This document shows, piece after piece, positions 1 to 7,700 of a stretch of DNA of 48,918 nt. Below the pieces are notes generated by a model. That model made no database searches, was not told where the DNA came from, and saw only the letters and a program-made list of their open reading frames with translations. Source of the stretch: Microbacteriaceae bacterium PS02332. Its GTDB lineage: Bacteria; Actinomycetota; Actinomycetes; Actinomycetales; Microbacteriaceae. The stretch spans positions 1-48,918 of the forward strand of contig JASCOJ010000004.1 in the NCBI GenBank assembly GCA_029959645.1, given 5' to 3'. The position numbers were made by a program, and so were the translations under genes. Position 1 is the stretch's first letter, and each line of letters opens with the position of its first letter.

Positions 1-110
1 GTGCTCGTCGACGCGCTGGTCCGCGACCCGGCGCTCCGCGATCCGGGGTCCCGCGTGCCGGCGCACCGGCGGGACGACGCTCCGGTCGCCGCCCCGGCGG
101 TACCGGTCCT
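1..110 (+). repeat. Near-exact copy of 1758-1867 (window-edge duplication)
   Basis: Position n matches position n+1757 across 110 bases with one mismatch (C at 89, A at 1846). The source lies inside the first FHA gene and is read here in the same frame. The copy runs into C-rich filler and then into an unrelated gene, so it is most likely an assembly or sequencing artefact at a contig end and not a biological repeat. Confidence 0.9.
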
Positions 111-834
111 CGCCCCCCCGCCCCCCCCGCGCCCCGCCCCCCCCCCCGCGCGCGCCCCCCCCCGCCCCCGGCGGCGCCGCGGCCCCCCCCCCGCCCCCCG
201 CTCCGTCAGTTCCGAGGAGGGGACCGCGCGGACGGCACTCAAGCTCGGCCCGAAGTCGGTGGCGGAGCGGCACCGCAACCTGGTGCTGTCGACGTCGCCG
301 ACGCTGCCGGCGATCGAGCGGTACACGGGCGTGCTCTACGACCCGCTGGGAGCCGCGGAGGCCCCGGATGACGTCCGTGCCTGGTGGACCCGCCACGTCG
401 TCGTGCAGTCCGCCATGTTCGGACCGGTCGGCGGCGGCGACCGGATCCCGGCCTACCGGCTGTCGCACGACTCCCGGCTGCCGTCGCTGCGGCTGGGCGC
501 GCACTGGCCGACGGCCGCGGCGGCCGCCCTGGCGGGCCGGTCAGACGGCCTCGTGCTCGACCTCCGGTCCGAGGGGTACCGCGCGCTCGGTCCGGTGCCC
601 GGCGCGCTCGTCCCGCGGGTCGTCAGCGAGGGCGCGGACGGGCGCCGGAAGGCACTGAACCACTGGAACAAGACCGCGAAGGGCCGACTCGTCGGGCTCC
701 TGGCGCGGACGGACGCGCGGATCGCGTCCGTGCCGGACCTGCTGGCCTGGGCGCGGACCAACGGGGTCCGCCTCGAGGCGGTCGGCGACGGCTGGGACCT
801 GGTGGCGGAGAGCCTCGAGCCGACGGGCGCGTGA
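1..834 (+). CDS. yaaA: YaaA/UPF0246 family peroxide-stress protein, 5' end replaced by artefact
   Basis: Only the part from about 203 to 834 is genuine, about 210 residues. It has the texture of the YaaA (DUF328/UPF0246) family: an ALKLGPKSVAERHRNL segment, an IERYTGVLYD segment, a GGGDRIPAYRLSHDSRLP segment, and a C-terminal VVSEGADGRRKALNHWNK-type basic motif that is the best-known family signature. E. coli YaaA limits intracellular free iron and DNA damage during hydrogen peroxide stress; its biochemical activity is not settled. The true N-terminus, roughly 40-60 residues, is missing and replaced by the copied FHA segment plus C-rich filler, so the open reading frame from base 1 is a chimera. 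The gene ends in TGA at 832-834. The family call is from motif memory. Confidence 0.75.
   Translation: MLVDALVRDPALRDPGSRVPAHRRDDAPVAAPAVPVLAPPPPPRPAPPPARAPPRPRRRRGPPPAPRSVSSEEGTARTALKLGPKSVAERHRNLVLSTSPTLPAIERYTGVLYDPLGAAEAPDDVRAWWTRHVVVQSAMFGPVGGGDRIPAYRLSHDSRLPSLRLGAHWPTAAAAALAGRSDGLVLDLRSEGYRALGPVPGALVPRVVSEGADGRRKALNHWNKTAKGRLVGLLARTDARIASVPDLLAWARTNGVRLEAVGDGWDLVAESLEPTGA
111..205. other. Low-complexity C-rich filler, probable sequence artefact
   Basis: The stretch is almost pure C with scattered G and encodes an implausible Pro/Arg/Ala run in the frame of the following gene. Normal coding texture resumes at about 203-210. Similar G/C filler occurs at the other end of the window. Confidence 0.8.
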
Positions 835-918
835 ACGCCCCTGCACACCGCGTGGCCGGTGTGTCGGCCTCCACAGCGGCGACGGTCGAGCCGCTCTGGA
901 GGCCCGGGGGCGGCTTCG

Positions 919-1482
919 ATGTCGTGCATGGACACCAGCACTGCACGGACCGGCTCCGGTCCCTTCCCCCGTCACCCCAGCGAGATCGCCGCGGCGATCA
1001 CCCTGCCGGCTGCTGCTCGGGCGCTCGTCGCGCCGGGCGAGCCGACCGTCCGGCCGCCGGCCGCGCAGGCCGTCATCACCGCCTGCGCGGCCCTCGCGCC
1101 CCGCATCGCGCTGCTCGCCTTCGTCGGGCAGCGAGGTCGAGCGGACCCCGACGGGGTCCGCGCCTTCGACCCCTTCCGTGACACGGTCCCCCCGGTCATG
1201 CGGGGGTCCGGGCCGGAGCCGGACCGGTCCCGCATCCGCACCGCGGGGGACCGGTGCGTCGAGGCCTGGCGGTGGTGGGTGCACACACCGGACACCGCCG
1301 TGTCGACACGGGGCGTCGCCGGTGTGCTGGCGACCGCAGCCTGGTGCTCGTGGGCGCTCGGGTCCGAGCTGCGTGCCGTCACCCGTGCCCGGTACGCCCT
1401 CGAGGTCAGGGCCGACGACCCACTGGCAGCGCTCGTGCTGCGGACGTGTCGGGCCGGGGCACGACCCCGCTGGAGCGGATGA
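919..1482 (+). CDS. Hypothetical protein, about 187 aa
   Basis: I do not recognise this protein with certainty. It is Ala/Arg-rich and soluble, with a run of predicted helices in the second half (AWRWWVHTP, ATAAWCSWALGSELRAVTRARYAL, DPLAALVLRTCRAG). That arrangement faintly recalls the C-terminal helical part of actinobacterial DUF4192 proteins, but the usual DUF4192 N-terminus is absent. The start is uncertain: a GGAGG at 898-902 is 16 nt before ATG 919 and farther from ATG 928; the frame is open from 859. It lies between the yaaA-like gene and the FHA gene on the same strand and is probably a separate unit, because a promoter-like TACGCT follows at 1504. Base composition is like its neighbours. 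Confidence 0.55.
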   Translation: MSCMDTSTARTGSGPFPRHPSEIAAAITLPAAARALVAPGEPTVRPPAAQAVITACAALAPRIALLAFVGQRGRADPDGVRAFDPFRDTVPPVMRGSGPEPDRSRIRTAGDRCVEAWRWWVHTPDTAVSTRGVAGVLATAAWCSWALGSELRAVTRARYALEVRADDPLAALVLRTCRAGARPRWSG

Positions 1483-1503
1483 CACCGGGTGCACCGGATC
1501 GTC

Positions 1504-1509
1504 TACGCT
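1504..1509 (+). promoter_or_regulatory. -10 element TACGCT of the FHA-PP2C unit
   Basis: TACGCT lies 29 nt upstream of the FHA start, giving a predicted transcript start near 1516 and a short leader carrying GAGGGAGA at 1526-1533, 5 nt before GTG 1539. No clear -35 is visible. The hexamer matches the TAnnnT elements used repeatedly in this window. Confidence 0.5.
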
Positions 1510-1538
1510 GACCAGGACAGCGACCGAGGGAGACGCGC

Positions 1539-2297
1539 GTGCACCACGACGAGGACGACCTCGACGCGACCGTCATCCGTCCGCGGGGCGCGGGCGGCCG
1601 CGGCGCGCGGGTCGGGACCGGCGCACAGGTGGACGCCCGTCCGGAGGTCGGTGCCGGCGGGCAGGCGAGTACCGGTCCGCAGCTCGGTGCCGTCGGCCAG
1701 GTCGGTACCGACCGCCCGGTCCGTGCCGAGGAGGTCGACGACCCGTTCGGGGACACCGTGCTCGTCGACGCGCTGGTCCGCGACCCGGCGCTCCGCGATC
1801 CGGGGTCCCGCGTGCCGGCGCACCGGCGGGACGACGCTCCGGTCGACGCCCCGGCGGTACCGGTCCTCCCTCCCGCTCCGCCGGTCCGACCGGCCCACGT
1901 GCCGTCGATCCGGGTCGGCGGGAGGGTCATCCGGCTCGACCGCCCCGTCGTCGTCGGCCGGCGCCCCGGACTGCCCAGGGTCGTCCGCGGGCCGACGCCC
2001 GAACTCCTGACGGTCCCGTCGCCCACCGGCCAGGTGTCGGCCTCGCACCTGCTCGTGCACGCCGCGGGGGAGACCGCCGTCGTGGACGACCTGCACTCGA
2101 CGAACGGCACGGTGATCCGGCCGCCCGGCGGGACGCCACACCGGATGGCATCGGGCACGTCGAACGTGGTGCTGACCGGTACGGTTGTCGAGATCGGGGA
2201 CGGCAACACCATCGAGATCCTGTCGCCGTTCACCCGGCTGACCCCGCCCGGCCCGGTCCCGACCGGCCCGTCCGTACCCCCCAGAGAGCGATCCTGA
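1539..2297 (+). CDS. FHA domain protein (phosphothreonine reader)
   Basis: A 252-residue protein with a disordered Gly/Pro/Arg/Asp-rich N-terminal half and a C-terminal forkhead-associated domain at about 123-228. FHA landmarks are present: Gly140-Arg141 before the first loop, Ser167/Ser169-His170 (SxxH-type) and the Ser-Thr-Asn-Gly at 187-190 that contacts phosphothreonine and stabilises the fold. The N-terminus has an acidic stretch followed by ATVIRP with Thr11, and a second acidic GDTVLV with Thr73; both resemble kinase sites that FHA domains bind, so self-binding after phosphorylation is possible (inference). GTG start with GAGGGAGA 5 nt upstream. Three bases separate its stop from the PP2C start, so the two are co-transcribed, and a kinase follows. 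Part of this gene is duplicated at the window's left edge. Confidence 0.88.
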   Translation: MHHDEDDLDATVIRPRGAGGRGARVGTGAQVDARPEVGAGGQASTGPQLGAVGQVGTDRPVRAEEVDDPFGDTVLVDALVRDPALRDPGSRVPAHRRDDAPVDAPAVPVLPPAPPVRPAHVPSIRVGGRVIRLDRPVVVGRRPGLPRVVRGPTPELLTVPSPTGQVSASHLLVHAAGETAVVDDLHSTNGTVIRPPGGTPHRMASGTSNVVLTGTVVEIGDGNTIEILSPFTRLTPPGPVPTGPSVPPRERS

Positions 2298-2300
2298 ACC

Positions 2301-3125
2301 GTGACCGAACTCGGCCGAGCTGCTTCCGCCCACGCCATCGACGTCCCCGGTGCCGACGGCTCCACCGTCACCCTGTCCTGGGGCGCGGCCACCGACGTCG
2401 GCCGGCGCCGTGACCACAACGAGGACAGCTACATCGTCGCGGCCCCGTTCTTCGTGGTGGCGGACGGCATGGGCGGCCACCTGGCCGGCGACCGGGCGAG
2501 TGACGCCGTCGTCCGACGGCTCGGCGACGTGACGCGGGACGCGTTCAGCTCGCGGCAGGCCATCCAGCACGCGCTGCTGCTCGCGACGGCGGACATCGAA
2601 CGCGCGGCCGGCGGCAACGCCCTCGGTGCCGGCACCACGGTCACCGGCATCGCCCTCACCGCGACCGACGGCCAGCCCGCGGCACTCGTGTTCAACGTCG
2701 GGGACTCCCGCACGTACCGGGGCGACGTCGGCGGCGTGCTGAAGCGCGTCACCGTCGACCACTCGGTCGTGCAGGAGATGGTCGACGCCGGTGTGCTCCG
2801 CGCGGAGGACGCCGAGTCCCACCCGGACAGCAACGTCATCACCCGCGCGGTCGGCTTCGGTGAGCCGCCGGAGCCGGACTGGTGGACGATCCCGCTGCAC
2901 GCCGGCGACCGGTACGTGGTCTGTTCCGACGGGCTCACGAAGGAGATCGGCGACGCCGGCATCTCCCGGATCGCGGCGAAGGTCACCGACCCGCAGGAGC
3001 TCGCCGAGCGGCTCGTCGGCGACGCCGTCATCGCGGGCGGCCGTGACAACGTCACGGTGGTCGTGCTGCAGGTCGACGACGCCCCGTCGGTGGACGACGT
3101 CGAGGACACGCTGCCGCGGCACTGA
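2301..3125 (+). CDS. PP2C-family Ser/Thr protein phosphatase
   Basis: A 274-residue soluble PPM/PP2C phosphatase, counterpart of mycobacterial PstP catalytic domains. It removes phosphate from Ser/Thr using two metal ions. Metal-binding and catalytic motifs are intact: RxHNED with Asn40-Glu41-Asp42, ADGMGGH at 54-60, GDSR at 134-137, SDGL at 209-212, and GRDN at 247-250 near the C-terminus. There is no transmembrane segment, unlike PstP, so it should be cytosolic. It starts at GTG 2301, three bases after the FHA stop; the following kinase has its own promoter after a 214-bp gap. The likely partners are that kinase and the two FHA proteins of the block. Confidence 0.93.
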   Translation: MTELGRAASAHAIDVPGADGSTVTLSWGAATDVGRRRDHNEDSYIVAAPFFVVADGMGGHLAGDRASDAVVRRLGDVTRDAFSSRQAIQHALLLATADIERAAGGNALGAGTTVTGIALTATDGQPAALVFNVGDSRTYRGDVGGVLKRVTVDHSVVQEMVDAGVLRAEDAESHPDSNVITRAVGFGEPPEPDWWTIPLHAGDRYVVCSDGLTKEIGDAGISRIAAKVTDPQELAERLVGDAVIAGGRDNVTVVVLQVDDAPSVDDVEDTLPRH

Positions 3126-3248
3126 CGCCACGAGCAGGACGTCGGAGCCGGTCCGTCCCACGACGGCCTCGGCACGACCTCCGCACGACGCGCGCACGCA
3201 GCCCCTCGAACTGGGGTCACCGGCGTCCGCCGTCGGCTCCGGGGCCCA

Positions 3249-3277
3249 GGATGCCGGTCACCGGGCATCCGTACAAT
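3249..3277 (+). promoter_or_regulatory. Kinase promoter with dyad operator candidate
   Basis: TACAAT at 3272-3277 is the closest match to a consensus -10 in the window. Directly upstream is a perfect dyad, GGATGCC (3249-3255), 8 nt, GGCATCC (3264-3270), which covers the -35/spacer region and ends one base before the -10. The position suggests a repressor or activator site. The predicted transcript start is near 3284, leaving a leader of about 55 nt before TTG 3340. Confidence 0.55.
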
Positions 3278-3339
3278 GACCAGGCCGGACGTGGACCGGC
3301 GACGACCTCGACGGACCGCTGGTCGGGAAGGAGTGCACA

Positions 3340-4752
3340 TTGGCCCGCAGGCTGCCGTCCACGCCGCCCGTGATCGCCGGCTTCACCCCCGTGCACGTGC
3401 TCGGCTCCGGCGGCTTCGCCGACGTGTTCCTCTACGAGCAGGACATGCCCCGTCGTCAGGTCGCCGTGAAGGTCCTCCTCGACGAGGTCGTCGACGACCG
3501 CGTGCGGCAGATGTTCCAGGCCGAGGCCAACCTCATGGCCCGGCTGAGCACGCACCCGTCCATCCTCACCGTGTTCCAGGCCAGTGTCGCGTCCGACGGG
3601 CGGCCCTACCTCGTGATGGAGCTCTGCTCGGCCTCCCTGAGCGAGCGGTACCGCCGCGAGCCGCTCCCGGTCTCCCAGGTCCTCTCGACCGGGGTGCGCA
3701 TCGGTTCCGCCCTCGAGACGGCCCACCGCGAAGGCGTGCTGCACCGCGACGTCAAGCCCTCGAACATCCTCGTGACCGCGTACGGCAACCCGGTCCTCTC
3801 CGACTTCGGCATCGCAGCGACCCTGGGCGAGGCCGACCCCGACGAGCCGATCGGCATGTCGATCCCGTGGTCCGCGCCCGAGGTGCTCGCCGACGAGTCA
3901 CGCGGCACGATCCAGTCCGAGGTGTACTCCCTCGCCGCGACCGTGTTCTCGCTGCTGTCGGGTCGCAGCCCGTTCGAGGTGCCGGGCGGGAAGAACGGTG
4001 CCGCCGACCTCATGTCGCGCATCGACAAGGGCGGCGTGAAGCCCACCGGCCGGCAGGACGTGCCGCCGTCGTTGGAGCGCCTGCTCGCGACCGCGATGTC
4101 CCGGCGGCCGCAACTCCGTCCCGCGACGGTGATGGAGTTCGTCCGCGGGCTCCAGCAGGTCGAGGCCGAGCTCGGCCTGCCACAGACGCCGGCCGACGTC
4201 GCCGTCGAGGCGTGGTCGGTCGCCACGCCGTCCGCCGAGGGGGACCGCACCGTCGTCCGGGCGCTCCAGGCACCCGCACGTCCCGGCCGTCGTCGGCGGA
4301 CCCGTCCTGCCGTCCAGGGCGGCGTCGGCGCCACTGGGTCGCGCAGCGTCGGCACCGTGCACCGCACCGGGTCGGTGGCGTCGTCCCGTCGCCGGTCACG
4401 CGCCACGCTCGTCTGGGCGTCCGTCCTGACGGCCGTGGTCGTGGTGGCCCTCGCCGTCACGACCGTGACGCTCGTGACCCGCGGACGGGACGCGTCGGTC
4501 CCGGTCGTGGCCGAGGTCGAGGCGTCCGCGTCCTCCTCCGCGGTCACCTTCCGGTGGACCGACCCGGGCCTGGCGCCGGGGGACACCTACGTCGTCTCGT
4601 CCGGCGGGTCGACGAGCCAGCAGTCCGGCACCACGTTCGTCGTCTCGGGGGACGACGGGGCGGAGGAGTGCATCACGGTGGCCGTCAACCGTGACGGGCG
4701 GACCGGGAGCCCCAGCGACGAACGGTGCGCGACGATCGGCGGCGCGTCGTGA
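3340..4752 (+). CDS. Transmembrane Ser/Thr protein kinase (Hanks type) with extracellular FN3-like domain
   Basis: A 470-residue receptor-like kinase. The N-terminal kinase domain (about 13-275) is complete: glycine loop GSGGFADV at 22-29, Lys44 in VAVK, helix-C Glu near 62, HRDVKPSN with Asp137, DFG at 155-157 and APE at 179-181, so it should be active. A basic linker (about 305-355) includes GDRTVV with Thr304, a possible autophosphorylation site. One membrane helix spans about 357-379. The outer part (about 385-470) is a short beta-rich FN3-like domain instead of the PASTA repeats of PknB. TTG start with GGGAAGGAG 6 nt upstream. The last bases overlap the giant repeat protein gene (GTGA), tying kinase and surface protein translationally. 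Confidence 0.93.
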   Translation: MARRLPSTPPVIAGFTPVHVLGSGGFADVFLYEQDMPRRQVAVKVLLDEVVDDRVRQMFQAEANLMARLSTHPSILTVFQASVASDGRPYLVMELCSASLSERYRREPLPVSQVLSTGVRIGSALETAHREGVLHRDVKPSNILVTAYGNPVLSDFGIAATLGEADPDEPIGMSIPWSAPEVLADESRGTIQSEVYSLAATVFSLLSGRSPFEVPGGKNGAADLMSRIDKGGVKPTGRQDVPPSLERLLATAMSRRPQLRPATVMEFVRGLQQVEAELGLPQTPADVAVEAWSVATPSAEGDRTVVRALQAPARPGRRRRTRPAVQGGVGATGSRSVGTVHRTGSVASSRRRSRATLVWASVLTAVVVVALAVTTVTLVTRGRDASVPVVAEVEASASSSAVTFRWTDPGLAPGDTYVVSSGGSTSQQSGTTFVVSGDDGAEECITVAVNRDGRTGSPSDERCATIGGAS

Positions 4753-7700
4753 TCCGGCGGCTGCTCGGCCGGCACCGCTCCGCGACCGTCACGACCGCCG
4801 TGTCCGTGCTGGTCGGCGCCCTCGTGGCGGGGACGGCGCTCGTCTCCACCGGGTACCACGCCCAGCGACTCGAACTCGGCGACGGCACCGTCTGGGTGGC
4901 GTCGGCGCAGTACGGTGCCGTGGGTCGGGCGAACCCGCAGGTGCTCGAGCTCAACACCGCGGTCGAGACCTCGTCGGACGCGCTCTCCGTGGTGCAACGC
5001 GGCTCGACCGTCTTCGCGGTCGACGACACGAAGGGCACGCTCGCGAAGGTCGACGTCGCCACCGCCACCGTCGGTGACGCCGTCACCCTGCCGTCCGGGA
5101 GCCCGCAGGTCTTCCTCGCCGGGGACACGGCGGTCATCGGCAACGGCGACACCGGTGAGCTGTGGACCACGCCCGCCGCCGACCTCGACGCCTTCGACGC
5201 CTCGACGAAGGCCGACCTGACCCTCGGGGCCGACGCGGTCTTCGACGCGTCCGACGACCACGTCGCGGTCTACTCGCCGCGGACCTCCACGGCGTCCCTC
5301 GTCTCCCTCGGTGCCACGCCGGCCGTCGAGCGGAAGTGGACCGTCCGGGCCGACCGCCGGCACGACCTGCAGGTCGCCGCGGTCGGGGCGCACGTCGCCG
5401 TGCTCGACCGCACCGACGGCGCCCTGTCGGTCGACGGGCGCAGGGTGCAGCTCGGCGACCGCGTCGGCTCGGCACCCGCGCTCCAGCGGTCGTCGACGGA
5501 CGGCGACGCGGTCGTCGTCGCCGGCAGCGCCGGCACGGCCCGGGTGACGCCGTCCGGCTCGGTCGACGCCACCCCGTTGCGCGTGTCCGGCCGCGCGGCC
5601 CGTCCCGTCGTCGCGGGGTCGTGCACGTACGCGGCCTGGAACGGTGGCCAGGGCGCGGACTCCTGCGCCGGTCGCGGGCTCCAGGAGCTCGACGACGTCC
5701 CGGGTGGCGCCGCCCTCCGCATCGAGCGCAACGGCGACACTATCGTCGCGAACGACCCCGAGAGCGGTCGGACCTGGGCGATCGGGCGCAGCGGACAACT
5801 CATCGACAACTGGTCCGACCTGGTGGACCGCGACGACGACCAGCAGCAGGAGCGCGTCTCGGACGACGACGTCGAGGTCGAGAAGGACCAGAAGCCGCCG
5901 GTCGCGGTCGACGACGACCTCGGCGCCCGGCCGGGGCGCACGACGACGCTGCCGGTGCTCCTCAACGACTACGACCCGAACGGTGACCCGCTCGTCATCA
6001 GCGAGGTCGGTTCGATCGACCCGGCCGTCGGGACGATCGCCCTCGTCCGGGACGCCCAGCAACTCCAGGTGACGCTGCGCGACCAGGCCTCGGGAACAGT
6101 CAGCTTCCCGTACACGATCACCGACGGGAACGGCGGCACGGCCAGCGCGACCGTGCGGGTGACGGTCCGCCCCGACTCCGTGAACGAGCCGCCACGACAG
6201 GTGCGCGACACGAGCGCCGACGTCGTGCAGGGCGGAAACGTGTCGACGAACGTGCTCAGCGACTGGGTCGACCCGGACGGCGACCCGGTGTTCCTCGCGT
6301 CGGCGACCGCCTCCGACGGCGACCGCGTGTCGACCACCCCGGACGGGCTCCTCGACTTCCGGGACGCGAGCGGACGCACCGGCGACCGTGTCCAGCAGAT
6401 CGTGGTGAGCGACGGCCGGGCGGAGGGGCGCGGGTCGGTCACGGTGCACGTCGCCACCCAGGGCAACGTGCGGCTCGTCGCCGACGCGTTCGCCGTCGGC
6501 GGCTACACCGACGAGCCCTTCACCGTGGCGCCGCTCGACCACGTGCACGGTGGGAACGGCGCCGTCACCCTGACCAGCGTGTCGACGTCGACCGGGCTGA
6601 CCGTGACGCCGTCCTACGACGCCGGCACCTTCCGCGTCGTCGGCGCCTCCGCCGGGGACCACCAGCTCGAGTACACCGTCACGGACGGCACGAAGACGGC
6701 CAGCGGCGTGGTCCGCATCACCGTGCAGGCACCACCGGACGCGTCCACGGCACCGATCACGACGCCGAAGACCGTGTTCGTGAACACGCTGTCGACGAAG
6801 GACACCGACGTCACCGCGACGGACATCGACCCGGCCGGCGGCGTCCTGCTCGTCACCGGCATCGAGGCGCCGCCCGCGTCCTCGGGCGTGCAGGCGACCG
6901 TGCTCGACCAGCACATCGTCCGGGTCACGCTCACCGCACCGCTCGACGGTCCGGTCTCGTTCCGCTACACGGAGTCGAACGGCCTCGCGACCGCGACGGG
7001 GACGGTCACGGTCGTCGAGATCCCGAAGCCGGACCGGATCCAGCCGCCGGTGGCGCAGGCCGACACCACCACCGTCCGGGTCGGTGACGTCACCGACATC
7101 GACGTGCTCGCCAACGACACCCAGCCCGAGGGTGAGCCCCTCACGCTGCTGCCCGACCTCGTCCAGAACGTGCCGGGGAACGGCGGCCTGCTGTTCGTGT
7201 CCGGCGACCACCTCCGCTACCTCGCACCGACGACCCCCGGCACCTACTCGGCCGCCTACCGCGTCGCCGGTCCGGACGGTCAGACCGCCGACGCGTCGGT
7301 GACGATCTCGGTCCGCGAGCGCGACGCCGCGACGAACAGCCCGCCCGCGCCGAAGACGGTCACCGCGCGCGTCGTGGCCGGGCAGTCCGTCCGGGTGACC
7401 GTGCCGCTCAACGCGATCGACCCCGACGGCGACTCTGTCCAGCTGATCGGTGTCGCCTCCAACCCCGACAAGGGCTCCGTCACCGACGTGACGGCGAACG
7501 CCCTCACCTACCAGGCGGGCGACTACTCGGCCGGGACGGACGAGTTCACCTACACCGTGGTCGACGCCCTCGGAGCCCGGGCGACCGGCACCGTCCGGGT
7601 CGGGATCGCCCCGCGCGCCGAGCAGGCCGCGAACCCGATCGCGCAGGCGGACCACGTCACGATCCGTCCCGGTGGCTCGGTGACCGTCCGGGTCCTGCAG

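Noticed and set aside
1-834. A fused FHA-segment/YaaA protein
   Set aside because: The FHA-derived part is an exact copy of sequence 1.7 kb away and is joined by C-rich filler; an artefact explains it better than a gene fusion.
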